Origin: Candidatus Nanopelagicales bacterium
GTDB taxonomy: Bacteria > Actinomycetota > Actinomycetes > S36-B12
Direction: 5' to 3'
Length of the DNA: 53,041 bases
NCBI GenBank assembly: GCA_018609125.1
Contig: JABAYF010000017.1
Span: forward strand, 1-53,041
In this document: positions 33,247 through 41,847 of the stretch, piece after piece
Layout: every line of letters begins with the position of its first letter
How positions within the stretch are numbered: the first letter of the stretch is position 1
Made by a program: the position numbers and the translations under genes
The notes under the pieces: generated by a model
Seen by the model: only the letters and a program-made list of their open reading frames with translations
Told to the model about the DNA's origin: nothing
Database searches by the model: none

Positions 33247-35265
33247 GTGTCCAATGAACTCGCTTCGGCCATGTCGCCTTACCTACAACAGCACGCCGAC
33301 AACCCTGTGCACTGGCAAGAGTGGGGCGCGGCCGCGTTCGCCGAAGCTCAATCTCGCGATGTGCCGATCTTTCTCAGTGTGGGTTATTCGGCGTGCCACT
33401 GGTGTCATGTGATGGCACACGAGTCGTTCGAAGACTCAGCGACAGCGGATTTTCTCAATAAACACTTCGTCAGCATCAAGGTGGATCGCGAAGAACGCCC
33501 CGATGTAGATGCCGTCTACATGGACGCGACGACCGCACTGACCGGGCGGGGTGGATGGCCGATGAGTGTGTTTCTCGATCACGCGGGTAAGCCTTTCTAC
33601 GCCGGCACGTACTTTCCCCCGCAACCCCACCACGGGCTGCCTTCCTTTATGCAGGTCCTAGAGGCCATCAGCAGCGCCTGGCGGGATCGGCGCGACGACG
33701 TGATGCAAGCCGCAGAGCGCATCACCGACGCACTAGTGCAGCAATCCCAAGGCGGTGAAAGCGCGAACGCCGTGCCGAGTGAAACTCAATTGGGTGAGGC
33801 TGTGCAGCTCCTGGTTCGCCAGCATGACGATCAGCGCGGCGGCTTTGGTCGGGCCCCGAAGTTTCCGCCATCCATGGTGGTGGACTTCCTGCTCCGCCAC
33901 CATTCCCGCACCGGGGATCCAGAGTCGCTGCGACTGGTTGAACTCACGTGCACGGCAATGGCGCGCGGTGGCATGTACGACCAACTCGGGGGTGGGTTTG
34001 CTCGCTACTCCGTTGACGATGCCTGGGTGGTGCCCCACTTTGAGAAAATGCTCTACGACAATGCGCTCCTGCTGCGCGCCTATACGCGTTGGTGGCGAGT
34101 AAGTAGGACACCGCTGGCGGAGCGCGTCGTGGCTGACACCGTGGAGTTTTTGCTCCGTGAAATGCAAACCACCGAGGGTGGTTTTGCTGCTGCTTTGGAT
34201 GCCGATAGTGAGGGCCATGAGGGCACCTTCTATGTCTGGAGCCCAAGACTGCTGCGTGAGGTGTTGTCTGAGGATGATGCCCACTGGGTTGAGGGCCTGT
34301 GTGAAATAACCGCTGCCGGAACATTCGAAAATGGCACGTCCACGGTGCAGTTGCGACGAGACCCGGACGATCAGGACCGCTGGCTGCGCTGCCGCCGAGA
34401 GTTGATGGCGGCTCGGGACAACCGAGAGAGACCGGCACGCGACGATAAAATTGTGGCGGCGTGGAACGGGATGGTGATCGCCGCCCTGGCCGAGGCAGGT
34501 GCGGCGTTCGATCGCCCCGAATGGGTTGCTGCCGCTGAAATGGCCGGTGACCTGCTTGTCACCACTCATCTGGGCGCGGATGGCCGGCCCGATCGACTGG
34601 TGCGCACCTCTCGGGATGGGGTGTGTGGTGTAGCGGAGGCAGTGTTGGAAGACTATGCCTGCGTTGCTGATGGATTTATTCGCCTTGGCATGACCACCGG
34701 ATCGTCGGTGTGGTTTGACCGGGCCGGTGTTGTGCTGCAGGTCATTGTTGATCATTTCGGCGATGGTGAAGGTGGGTTCTTTGACACTGCTGATGACGCA
34801 GACGCCCTTATCGTGCGACCCCGCGCCCCGGCCGATGGCGCCACGCCGTCGGGGTGGAGCGTGGCCGCGCAGGCGCTGCTGGACTACGCAGCGATCACTG
34901 GCAGTTCGCCGCATCGGGAAGTGGCCGGCGCGGCCCTGGGATTCGTCGCCGGCGTGGCGGCGCAAGCGCCTCGGGCGGCGGGGGCTGGTTTGGCGGCGGC
35001 CGAGGCGTGGCTGGATGGTCCACGCGAGATAGTGATCATCGGCGACTCCACTGACCCGCGCATGCAGGCACTGGTGGCCGAGGTTGCCAGCGGTGGTGCG
35101 CTATCGACGGTCTACGTGCAGGGTTCCCCCGATCACGATGATTCCTTGCCGCTGCTGGCTGGACGCCGCATGGTTCAGGGCAACCCGGCGGCGTATGTGT
35201 GTCGGTTTTTCGCCTGCCAGCGGCCGGTGACCACGGTGGATGACCTTCGTGCTGCCCTCCACTGA
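33247..35265 (+). CDS. Thioredoxin-like DUF255 protein (YyaL type)
   Basis: 672 residues. An N-terminal thioredoxin-like DUF255 domain carries the redox motif SACHWCHVMAHESFED and KVDREERPDVDAVYM, then GGWPMSVFLDHAGKPFYAGTY in part. The rest is an (alpha/alpha)6 six-hairpin glycosidase-like toroid (GGGFARYSVDDAWVVPHFEKMLYDN). The family is widespread, from bacterial YyaL to human SSP411, and uncharacterised biochemically. Ortholog of M. tuberculosis Rv1084, in the same place after the Rv1083-like gene. The start GTG 33247 gives SNELASAMSPYLQQHADNP, the normal N-terminus; GTG 33229 is an alternative. Confidence 0.9.
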   Translation: MSNELASAMSPYLQQHADNPVHWQEWGAAAFAEAQSRDVPIFLSVGYSACHWCHVMAHESFEDSATADFLNKHFVSIKVDREERPDVDAVYMDATTALTGRGGWPMSVFLDHAGKPFYAGTYFPPQPHHGLPSFMQVLEAISSAWRDRRDDVMQAAERITDALVQQSQGGESANAVPSETQLGEAVQLLVRQHDDQRGGFGRAPKFPPSMVVDFLLRHHSRTGDPESLRLVELTCTAMARGGMYDQLGGGFARYSVDDAWVVPHFEKMLYDNALLLRAYTRWWRVSRTPLAERVVADTVEFLLREMQTTEGGFAAALDADSEGHEGTFYVWSPRLLREVLSEDDAHWVEGLCEITAAGTFENGTSTVQLRRDPDDQDRWLRCRRELMAARDNRERPARDDKIVAAWNGMVIAALAEAGAAFDRPEWVAAAEMAGDLLVTTHLGADGRPDRLVRTSRDGVCGVAEAVLEDYACVADGFIRLGMTTGSSVWFDRAGVVLQVIVDHFGDGEGGFFDTADDADALIVRPRAPADGATPSGWSVAAQALLDYAAITGSSPHREVAGAALGFVAGVAAQAPRAAGAGLAAAEAWLDGPREIVIIGDSTDPRMQALVAEVASGGALSTVYVQGSPDHDDSLPLLAGRRMVQGNPAAYVCRFFACQRPVTTVDDLRAALH

Positions 35266-35313
35266 TTCCCAGTTGCAGATACGCTGGGCGTCACCAGTTA
35301 AAGGAGATTGAAC

Positions 35314-36075
35314 GTGGCGTTGAAGGATCTGCTGTACGGGGTGTACGAGCGCCTTCTGCTGCGTCAGATCCCAGAACAGGGTCGCCCACGTCATGTCGGG
35401 GTGATTTTGGATGGCAATCGACGCTGGGCCACGGTGCACGGATCTAGTTCTGACGCCGGCCATCGCGCCGGTGCTGCCAAAATTGAGGAGTTTCTCGGTT
35501 GGTGTGAAGAAGCCGGGGTAGAAGTGGTCACGCTGTGGCTACTTTCCACCGACAACCTGACCCGTCCCGAAGCTGAACTCAATCAACTGCAGGGAATCAT
35601 CGACGATACGGTGACCGAACTTGCCAGCACCGGCCGCTGGCGGATCAACCCCGTGGGCGCACTAGACCTGTTGCCTGATCCCACCGCGGTGCGGTTGAAA
35701 CAGGCGGCAGAATCCACCGCCGAGGTGAACGGAATCTTGGTGAACGTTGCCGTGGGCTATGGCGGGCGGCGCGAGGTCGTCGACGCGGTGCGTTCGATTC
35801 TGCTGCAGCACGCGGCCGAGGGCACCGAACTAACTGAACTCGCATCGGTCCTCGACGTGGAACATATTGCCGAGCACCTCTACACCAAAGGTCAGCCAGA
35901 CCCAGACCTGGTGATTCGCACCTCGGGTGAGCAGCGCCTATCTGGTTTTCTGCTGTGGCAAAGCGCCCATTCGGAGTACTACTTCTGTGAGGCCTACTGG
36001 CCCGATTTCCGTCATGTTGATTTTTTGCGTGCCCTGCGTGCCTATGCCGCCCGGCAGCGACGCTTTGGAAATTGA
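35314..36075 (+). CDS. Short-chain Z-isoprenyl diphosphate synthase (UppS family)
   Basis: 253 residues. Conserved blocks: GVILDGNRRWA (catalytic Asp33; UppS consensus MDGNGRWA), GHRAGA, LWLLSTDNLTRP, VAVGYGGRREVVDA, and RTSGEQRLSGFLLWQSAHSEYYF in part, binding the diphosphate. The chain size and position match Rv1086, a Z-farnesyl diphosphate synthase that feeds decaprenyl phosphate synthesis for the cell wall; product length cannot be read from sequence. GTG 35314 is chosen because AAGGAG lies 7 nt upstream; a TTG at 35308 sits next to that site and is too close to it. Confidence 0.9.
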   Translation: MALKDLLYGVYERLLLRQIPEQGRPRHVGVILDGNRRWATVHGSSSDAGHRAGAAKIEEFLGWCEEAGVEVVTLWLLSTDNLTRPEAELNQLQGIIDDTVTELASTGRWRINPVGALDLLPDPTAVRLKQAAESTAEVNGILVNVAVGYGGRREVVDAVRSILLQHAAEGTELTELASVLDVEHIAEHLYTKGQPDPDLVIRTSGEQRLSGFLLWQSAHSEYYFCEAYWPDFRHVDFLRALRAYAARQRRFGN

Positions 36076-36105
36076 TAACGGCCGTGTCGCAAGAGAAGTA
36101 ATTTG

Positions 36106-36121
36106 TGTGACGTAGGTCACA
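36106..36121. promoter_or_regulatory. Perfect Crp/GlxR-type operator
   Basis: TGTGACGTAGGTCACA is a perfect palindrome in its TGTGA/TCACA arms and also has the central TA of the actinobacterial GlxR/Crp consensus TGTGANNTANNTCACA. It lies 31 nt after the prenyltransferase stop and about 250 nt before the lysozyme-like gene, in the only long intergenic region here. In M. tuberculosis Crp (Rv3676) controls rpfA, a cell-wall lytic gene. Confidence 0.7.
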
Positions 36122-36177
36122 CTGCGCTTTGACCATCACCGGCTAATCATTCCGAAATGTCCGTTTCGACGTGCGTG

Positions 36178-36186
36178 TTATCCACA
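36178..36186 (+). promoter_or_regulatory. DnaA-box match
   Basis: TTATCCACA, an exact match to the DnaA-box consensus, lies in the leader region between the Crp-type site and the lysozyme-like gene. It is a single copy, so binding is possible but unproven, and it is not an origin. Confidence 0.35.
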
Positions 36187-36253
36187 GGTGCGCCGTGACC
36201 TCAGCGTGACATTTGTGCGATCTGCGTGCATCGTGGAGTCTCGTTCGACCCGC

Positions 36254-36372
36254 GCTAGGCCCGGCCTAGCACCGTGCTCCACCGCCTTCCCGGACGCGTG
36301 GTGGTGCCACGGCAGGTGGGTAAGTCACGCCGTTAGTGGCCCCGGAGCCACTAACCCGTCGAAAGGCTGTTC
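36254..36372 (+). other. Structured 5' leader of the lysozyme-like gene
   Basis: Part of the 297-nt gene-free stretch 36076-36372. It contains three inverted repeats: GCTAGGC-CCG-GCCTAGC (36254-36270), CGTGG-5 nt-CCACG (36297-36311), and a perfect 9-bp GTTAGTGGC-CCCGGA-GCCACTAAC (36332-36355). The ribosome site GAAAGG follows at 36361. Such a row of hairpins next to the start suggests a regulatory RNA leader. I could not match it to a known riboswitch class. Upstream of it (36122-36253) I see only the DnaA-box match. Confidence 0.45.
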
Positions 36373-37422
36373 GTGCGTCGAAGTTCAATGAAGGCCGCTG
36401 CCGTGTGCACCATGAGTGCGGCACTTTTGGTGGGCGGTCTTGCTCCCACCGTCATGATGTCCCAGGCTCTGGCCGCAGAAGGTGATGAGTCTGTCTCCAC
36501 CTCAAACGAGCGCATGCCGCGAAATACTCCCGGAGCCGACGGGCTGCCCTGGTTGACCGAGGCCGGTCAAGACATCAAGGGTTACCGCGTGAGCGCCTAT
36601 GAAGGCTCCTATTACGACGAGCGCTTCGAGCAGTACCGGCTCTGTGTTGTCCAACGTGAAAGTGGCGGCAATTACGACGAATCATCCGGCGGTTTCGTCG
36701 GTGCCTATCAAATGGGTTCCTATAACTCCCCAAGCCGAGTCACCGGCAAGTTGCGGGCGGAGATGGTGGCCGAATACGGCCAGGACGCCAGCAAAGAACT
36801 TGATCGTTTAGCTGCACAGCCGCTGTACAAGTGGAACCGGTTCTGGCAGGACGCCGCATTCTGGACGATCTTCAATAAAGGCGCCGGGTGGCGTCAGTGG
36901 TCGGCCGAATGGGGCGCAAACTGGAATTGTGATCATCGAGCCAATGCCGAAAGCGGTTGGCCGAATAAGTCTCGCTATAACTACACACCCATTGAGCGTT
37001 CGACTGCGAGTGAGTCCACCGCATCCACCAGGTCGAGTAAGGCCCTGCGCGGCACTCGACATAAGGCGGTTGAGCGACGCTTTGGCCAGACCAAGCACGA
37101 GGTCGGTTCAGCCGATTACAGCCAATGGCTTGCCCGCAAATTTATCAACGCTGAATACAACTGGAAGTCGGGAGAGTTTCGGGCGTTGAAGAGCATGTGG
37201 TGGAAAGAAAGCAACTGGCGCTTTGAGGTTGTCAATTGGCAGGGGCCCTGGTACGGCCTCGGTCAGGTCAACGGTCCGTTCATTGAGTCCACCGGGTTTA
37301 AAATCTCCCAGTACCGGTCCAGCCCGTATGTGCAGATCAAAGTAGGTGCCGCCTACATTAAACAGCGCTACGGAAGCCCGAAAGCGGCCTGGCAGTTCTG
37401 GAAGGCCAACGGCTGGTACTGA
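36373..37422 (+). CDS. Secreted protein with two lysozyme-like (transglycosylase) domains
   Basis: 349 residues. Signal peptide: MRRSSMK, hydrophobic core to about residue 30, cleavage after ALA or ALAA. The first domain (about 75-195) starts with CVVQRESGGNY, catalytic Glu96, then GAYQMG and a second half rich in Trp, as in Rpf/transglycosylase-like domains. A Ser/Thr/Lys linker follows (about 205-240). The second domain (about 250-349) has MWWKESNWRF with Glu279, then GPWYGLGQVNG and KVGAAYIKQRYGSPKAAWQFW, the SLT lytic-transglycosylase pattern. It should cleave peptidoglycan outside the cell. GTG 36373 has GAAAGG 6 nt upstream. A Crp-type site and a structured leader precede it. Confidence 0.82.
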   Translation: MRRSSMKAAAVCTMSAALLVGGLAPTVMMSQALAAEGDESVSTSNERMPRNTPGADGLPWLTEAGQDIKGYRVSAYEGSYYDERFEQYRLCVVQRESGGNYDESSGGFVGAYQMGSYNSPSRVTGKLRAEMVAEYGQDASKELDRLAAQPLYKWNRFWQDAAFWTIFNKGAGWRQWSAEWGANWNCDHRANAESGWPNKSRYNYTPIERSTASESTASTRSSKALRGTRHKAVERRFGQTKHEVGSADYSQWLARKFINAEYNWKSGEFRALKSMWWKESNWRFEVVNWQGPWYGLGQVNGPFIESTGFKISQYRSSPYVQIKVGAAYIKQRYGSPKAAWQFWKANGWY

Positions 37423-37445
37423 CCTTGTTCAGGAACTGACCTGGC

Positions 37446-39125
37446 TCAGGCGGGTGGCCCCACCGGGATTGTGGTGGCCACCGGTCGCAGCGTCTCGGCA
37501 AAGAAGTCATTTCCTTTGTCGTCGACCACGACGAAAGCCGGGAAGTCCACCACGTTAATTTTCCACACGGCTTCCATGCCCAGTTCTGGAAAGTCGATCA
37601 CCTCCACCGAGGTGATGTTGTCCTGGGCCAAAATTGCTGCTGGCCCACCGATGGACCCCAGATAGAAGCCACCGTTCTCAGCGCACGCCTTGGTTACAGC
37701 GGCACTTCGATTTCCTTTGGCCAACATGACGAATGAGCCACCGGCCTGTTGAAACTGATCGACATAGGCATCCATGCGACCGGCCGTTGTCGGACCAAAG
37801 GATCCCGACGCGTAACCCTCGGGGGTTTTCGCTGGCCCGGCATAGTAGACGGCGTGGTCTTGCAGGTACTGCGGCATGGGTTCACCCCGGTCGAGCATGT
37901 CCTTGATCCGAGCATGGGCGATATCGCGGGCCACGACGAGCGGACCATGCAGCGAGACGCGCGTCTTCACCGGAAGGGCCGAGAGTTGCTGACGGATCTC
38001 GCTCATGGGACGGTCGAGGTTAATGCGCACCACGTCGGTTGCGGTGTCCTCCTCGCTGACGTCGGGCAGGTACTGCGCTGGCTCAGTCTCTAACTGTTCC
38101 AAGAACACACCGTCGGCGGTGATCTTGGCCAGGGCCTGCCTATCTGCCGAACACGAGACCGCGATAGCGACCGGTAACGACGCGCCATGTCGGGGCAGTC
38201 GGATGACGCGGACGTCGTGGCAGAAGTACTTTCCGCCGAATTGAGCGCCGATGCCGAAGGTGCGGGTCATCGCCAGTACTTCCGCCTCCATTTCTAGGTC
38301 TCGAAATCCGTGTCCATCGGCGGAGCCGTGAACGGGCAGTGTGTCGAGGTATCGGGCGCTGGCGAGTTTGGCTGTCTTGAGGGCAAACTCCGCGGTCGTG
38401 CCGCCGACCACGATGGCCAGGTGGTAGGGCGGGCACGCGGCAGTCCCCAGTGACCGTAACTTTTCGTCGAGGAACGCGGCGAATCGAGTTGGGTTAAGCA
38501 GGGCCTTGGTTTCTTGGTAGAGAAAACTTTTATTGGCCGAACCACCACCCTTGGCCATGAATAGCAACTCATAGGTCAGCTCGTGGCCGGGTTTGGTATC
38601 TGCATAGATATCGATTTGGGCGGGCAGGTTGGTGCCGGTGTTTCGTTCGTCCCACATCGACGTTGGTGCCATCTGCGAATAGCGCAGGTTTAAGGTGCGA
38701 AATGCATGGGCCACGCCGGCGCTGATAGCCGCTTCGTCTGGCCCGGTCGTGATAATTCCCTGCCCGCGTTTACCCATTACGATCGCTGTTCCGGTGTCCT
38801 GGCACATCGGCAGCACCCCGCCGGCGGCGACATTGGCGTTCTTCAGCAGATCCAGTGCCACGAAGCGGTCATTGGCGCTGGCCTCCGGGTCATCAATGAT
38901 GGCTCGCAACTGGGCGAGGTGGCCGGGGCGTAATAGGTGTGAAATATCCCGGATCGCAGCACTTGTCAGGTCCGTGAGTACCTGAGGCTCAATTCGCAAC
39001 CACTCTCGGCCTGCACCACTGAGGACTTCGATGCCGTCACTGGTGAGTTTCCGATACGTCGTGGTGTCTGGTCCTAGGGGGAGCATGTCGACATAGAAAC
39101 TGTCATCCACCGCGCGTGAGTCCAT
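37446..39125 (-). CDS. Fumarate hydratase, class I (4Fe-4S)
   Basis: 559 residues, the fused alpha+beta form (FumA/FumB-like). Hydrates fumarate to malate in the TCA cycle using a labile 4Fe-4S cluster. Cluster Cys candidates: [21 protein letters not shown] and [12 protein letters not shown]. The N-terminal part has [11 protein letters not shown] and [22 protein letters not shown] in part; the C-terminal part has [18 protein letters not shown] and [17 protein letters not shown]. tuberculosis has a class II enzyme (Rv1098c) at the equivalent place next to glpX. ATG 39125 is favoured over an upstream in-frame start by the TACGCT box 6 nt before it. It converges on the lysozyme-like gene. Confidence 0.92.
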   Translation of the reverse strand: MDSRAVDDSFYVDMLPLGPDTTTYRKLTSDGIEVLSGAGREWLRIEPQVLTDLTSAAIRDISHLLRPGHLAQLRAIIDDPEASANDRFVALDLLKNANVAAGGVLPMCQDTGTAIVMGKRGQGIITTGPDEAAISAGVAHAFRTLNLRYSQMAPTSMWDERNTGTNLPAQIDIYADTKPGHELTYELLFMAKGGGSANKSFLYQETKALLNPTRFAAFLDEKLRSLGTAACPPYHLAIVVGGTTAEFALKTAKLASARYLDTLPVHGSADGHGFRDLEMEAEVLAMTRTFGIGAQFGGKYFCHDVRVIRLPRHGASLPVAIAVSCSADRQALAKITADGVFLEQLETEPAQYLPDVSEEDTATDVVRINLDRPMSEIRQQLSALPVKTRVSLHGPLVVARDIAHARIKDMLDRGEPMPQYLQDHAVYYAGPAKTPEGYASGSFGPTTAGRMDAYVDQFQQAGGSFVMLAKGNRSAAVTKACAENGGFYLGSIGGPAAILAQDNITSVEVIDFPELGMEAVWKINVVDFPAFVVVDDKGNDFFAETLRPVATTIPVGPPA

Positions 39126-39131
39126 GTGCAC

Positions 39132-39137
39132 AGCGTA
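39132..39137 (-). promoter_or_regulatory. Candidate leaderless -10 box (TACGCT) for class I fumarase
   Basis: Minus-strand TACGCT, 6-nt gap (GTGCAC) to the ATG at 39125; identical hexamer to the MBL and HAD gene promoters. Confidence 0.55.
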
Positions 39138-39183
39138 GGACGTCCACACTCGCGGCCCGTAGGTGAACCGATGCCCGCGCCGC

Positions 39184-39189
39184 TAGGGT
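39184..39189 (+). promoter_or_regulatory. Candidate leaderless -10 box (TAGGGT) for the PfkB kinase gene
   Basis: TAGGGT ends 7 nt (TATTTCT) before the ATG at 39197; no purine-rich ribosome site in between. Confidence 0.55.
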
Positions 39190-39196
39190 TATTTCT

Positions 39197-40177
39197 ATGG
39201 TTTCAGTGGCAGTCTTGGGGGAGCGGGTCATCGATCTCCTGCCCGGGGCTGACGGGCGCTACCAAGCACTGCCCGGCGGTTCTCCGGCCAATGTTGCCCT
39301 AGGCCTGGTTCGACTTGGCCTGACCCCACTGCTCCTCGCCCGAGGTGGTGATGATGGATTTTCCGCCCTACTCGATGAAGCCCTCGCTACGGCAGATCTA
39401 GATCGCAGCGGTGTCATCGGCGCGCCCGGACTTGCCATGTTGGCCGTGTGCACATCGACGTTGGACGGCGCAATGGCCTATACCTTCTACCATCGTGATA
39501 GCCCGGATTTGTCCTGGACCACTGCTGACCTGGAGTTAGCGGAGGTGCTCATGAATCGGTCGCAGGTGAAGGCATGGCACACCGGTTCATTGGTGAGTTG
39601 GCTAGGTTCTGGCGTCCCGGCGCTGCTCTCATCGTGGCAAATGGCCGCAGCGCAAGGACAGATCACCTTAAGTTATGACCCCAATGCGCGACCCGGCGCG
39701 CAGTCTCGCGACGCCATGGTTACCTCCGCTGAGCAGTTCATAAAATCAGCGCACATTGTGAAGGCCAGTGATGAAGACGCTGACTTCATGTATGCCGGAC
39801 AGTCCCTAGATGAGGTGGGAAATTCTTGGCTTGCCCTGGGTGCCCAAATCGTCGTACTGACCCGAGGCAGTGCCGGTGCCTGTGCCTGGCGATCACGCCA
39901 CGACGTGATTGAAGTGCCCGGATTCGAAGTTCCAGTGGTTGACACCGTGGGGGCCGGAGACACCCTGAGCGCGGCGCTTATTGCTGGGCTGCAACATTAT
40001 TTGGGTGCAGACTCCGGTAGTCGAATGCGGGAACTATCCGATGGGCAAATGGCCACGATTCTTACTCGCGCATGTGCTGCTGCGGCCATTACCTGTTCAC
40101 GTGCCGGAGCCCAACCGCCAACCTTGGCAGAACTCGATCAGTTTTTGCTGGCTCAGCCGAGGGAAATTCAGTCCTAG
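39197..40177 (+). CDS. PfkB family carbohydrate kinase (fructokinase-like)
   Basis: 326 residues. Ribokinase-fold signature 1 is in [17 protein letters not shown] (residues about 28-44). Signature 2 is [18 protein letters not shown] near residue 247, with the catalytic Asp of GAGD. The substrate is not fixed by sequence; the [14 protein letters not shown] start is common in fructokinases. It stands between fumarase and glpX, so together these genes touch central carbon flux. The stop overlaps that of glpX in CTAG. Confidence 0.88.
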   Translation: MVSVAVLGERVIDLLPGADGRYQALPGGSPANVALGLVRLGLTPLLLARGGDDGFSALLDEALATADLDRSGVIGAPGLAMLAVCTSTLDGAMAYTFYHRDSPDLSWTTADLELAEVLMNRSQVKAWHTGSLVSWLGSGVPALLSSWQMAAAQGQITLSYDPNARPGAQSRDAMVTSAEQFIKSAHIVKASDEDADFMYAGQSLDEVGNSWLALGAQIVVLTRGSAGACAWRSRHDVIEVPGFEVPVVDTVGAGDTLSAALIAGLQHYLGADSGSRMRELSDGQMATILTRACAAAAITCSRAGAQPPTLAELDQFLLAQPREIQS

Positions 40178-41202
40178 GGCGCACCGTCAAAGTCGACCGA
40201 TGAGTACGTCATCAATTTGTCGAGTCGGTGTTCACTGGCCACTTCTCGGATGGTTCCGCTCTTGCTGCGCATCACGATGGAGTGAGTCTGTGCTCCCTGT
40301 GATCGATATCGAACGCCCCGCATGAGTTCACCATCAGTGATGCCGGTAGCGCAGAAGAACACGTTGTCGCTTCGCACGAGGTCATCGGTGGTCAAGACTC
40401 GGCTGAGATCATGGCCGGCATCGAGTGCGCGCTGGCGTTCAGCCTCATCGTGGGGGGCGAGCATTCCCTGAATCGTGCCGCCCAGGCACTTAATGGCGCA
40501 GGCCGTAATGATTCCCTCGGGTGTACCGCCGGTGCCGAGGAGGAGATCAATGCCGGTGCCTTCACGTGCGGCCATGATGGCACCGGCCACATCGCCATCG
40601 GTAATGAACTTGATTCGAGCGCCGGCCTCGCGGATGTCACGCGCGAGTTCCTCATGTCGGGGGCGATCGAGGATGCACACGGTCAGATCAGCGATCCGTT
40701 CACTCTTTGCCTGAGCGATCCGGCGCAGATTCTCAGCAACGGGGGCCGTGATATCCACCACATCGGCCGCCGCGGGTCCGGTGACCAACTTCGACATGTA
40801 AAACACCGCGCTCGGGTCATACATCGACCCGCGCTCAGCGACCGCCAGCACTGATATCGCATTCGACATGCCCTTAGCGCACAGCGTGGTGCCGTCGATG
40901 GGGTCGACGGCGACGTCGACTGCGGATCCGGTTCCGTCACCTACTGCTTCGCCGTTGAAAAGCATTGGGGCGTCATCTTTTTCGCCCTCTCCGATCACAA
41001 CGACGCCGTCCATGGAGACACTGCCGATGAGTGAACGCATGGCGTTGACCGCTGCGCCGTCAGCCCCGTTCTTATCGCCGCGGCCCACCCATCGGGCAGC
41101 TGCCATAGCTGCTGCCTCGGTGACCCGAACCAGTTCTAGGGCCAGGTTGCGATCGGGGGCTTGGGGAGTACGAGGTGTGTGGTGCGCTGATGGGGCCGAC
41201 AT
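40174..41202 (-). CDS. glpX: Fructose-1,6-bisphosphatase, class II (GlpX)
   Basis: 342 residues. It dephosphorylates fructose-1,6-bisphosphate in gluconeogenesis and is the main FBPase of Actinobacteria. Motifs: [13 protein letters not shown], metal-binding [24 protein letters not shown], and [21 protein letters not shown] in part. Ortholog of Rv1099c. The ATG at 41202 has CATGCT 6 nt upstream, a weaker version of the leaderless box. Divergent from the DUF4245 gene, as in M. tuberculosis. Confidence 0.95.
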   Translation of the reverse strand: MSAPSAHHTPRTPQAPDRNLALELVRVTEAAAMAAARWVGRGDKNGADGAAVNAMRSLIGSVSMDGVVVIGEGEKDDAPMLFNGEAVGDGTGSAVDVAVDPIDGTTLCAKGMSNAISVLAVAERGSMYDPSAVFYMSKLVTGPAAADVVDITAPVAENLRRIAQAKSERIADLTVCILDRPRHEELARDIREAGARIKFITDGDVAGAIMAAREGTGIDLLLGTGGTPEGIITACAIKCLGGTIQGMLAPHDEAERQRALDAGHDLSRVLTTDDLVRSDNVFFCATGITDGELMRGVRYRSQGAQTHSIVMRSKSGTIREVASEHRLDKLMTYSSVDFDGAP

Positions 41203-41247
41203 GACCTGAGCATGTCATGTTGGCCGATATGGGAGAGGATCATTACT

Positions 41248-41847
41248 GTGACCGAGCCAATTCCTGACCATGGCGATGATGTGCGCCCCACCGGACGCCG
41301 CAATGCCCGCCTAGGGCAAACAGTGGCCGATATGACCCGGTCCCTCGTGGTCGTGCTCGTGGTTGTGGGGGCGATATTGCTGGTCACCTGGCGTCCACAG
41401 CCTGAAGCCGTCAAAACGATCGACCCCACCACCGCCCTTGTTTCAGCGCGTGTGGTGGCAGATTTCGAGATTCTTTATCCGGCCGGTCTTAACCCTGATT
41501 GGCGCAACACCAGCGCTCGGTGGGACACACCGCCCACAGCCGCACCGGATGCAGCGTGGCACCTTGGCTTCGTGACACCGGCAGACGCCTATGCCCAGTT
41601 GGGGCAATCGGCTACGACAAATGCTGATTATCTGGCGGATCAGACCGCCGGTGGTCGGCTTACCGGTGACGATTTTGGCCCGTGGCAGCGGTACGCCACC
41701 GGTGTGAATAGCGCCGAACCCACCCGTTCTTTGGTGCAGATCGTCAATGGGGTAACCATTGTGGTGAGCGGCACAGCGGAGTGGGCAGAGTTGGAATTTT
41801 TTGCCGACCGGTTGTCGCCGTCAGCGTTTCCTGACCCGGGCGATTAA
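41248..41847 (+). CDS. DUF4245 membrane-anchored protein
   Basis: 199 residues. The cytoplasmic N-terminus (about 30 residues, Arg-rich) is followed by one helix, SLVVVLVVVGAILLVTW, then an external domain that begins RPQPEAVKTID and includes WRNTSARWD and WHLGFVTP, matching DUF4245 (Rv1100). The role is unknown; it always sits across from glpX. GTG 41248 is chosen because GGGAGAGG lies about 9 nt upstream; an earlier ATG at 41212 would add twelve residues. The TAA overlaps that of xseB within TTAA. Confidence 0.83.
   Translation: MTEPIPDHGDDVRPTGRRNARLGQTVADMTRSLVVVLVVVGAILLVTWRPQPEAVKTIDPTTALVSARVVADFEILYPAGLNPDWRNTSARWDTPPTAAPDAAWHLGFVTPADAYAQLGQSATTNADYLADQTAGGRLTGDDFGPWQRYATGVNSAEPTRSLVQIVNGVTIVVSGTAEWAELEFFADRLSPSAFPDPGD

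Noticed and set aside
33733-34965. 410-codon open frame on the minus strand inside the DUF255 gene
   Set aside because: Antisense shadow of a strongly recognised gene; the translation is rich in Arg, His and Gln with no family pattern.
36178-36186. Replication origin
   Set aside because: One DnaA box only, no AT-rich region, and no dnaA or dnaN gene nearby.
36122-36372. ydaO-type c-di-AMP riboswitch upstream of the lysozyme-like gene
   Set aside because: CACTAACCCGTCGAAAGGC loosely resembles the 3' end of ydaO RNAs, but the CTAAC lies in a simple 9-bp hairpin and the conserved internal blocks (GGGGGAACC, GGGGTGAATC) are absent.
37423-37445. Terminator between the lysozyme-like gene and fumarase
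   Set aside because: The 23-nt gap has only a weak CAGG/CCTG pairing and no T-run.
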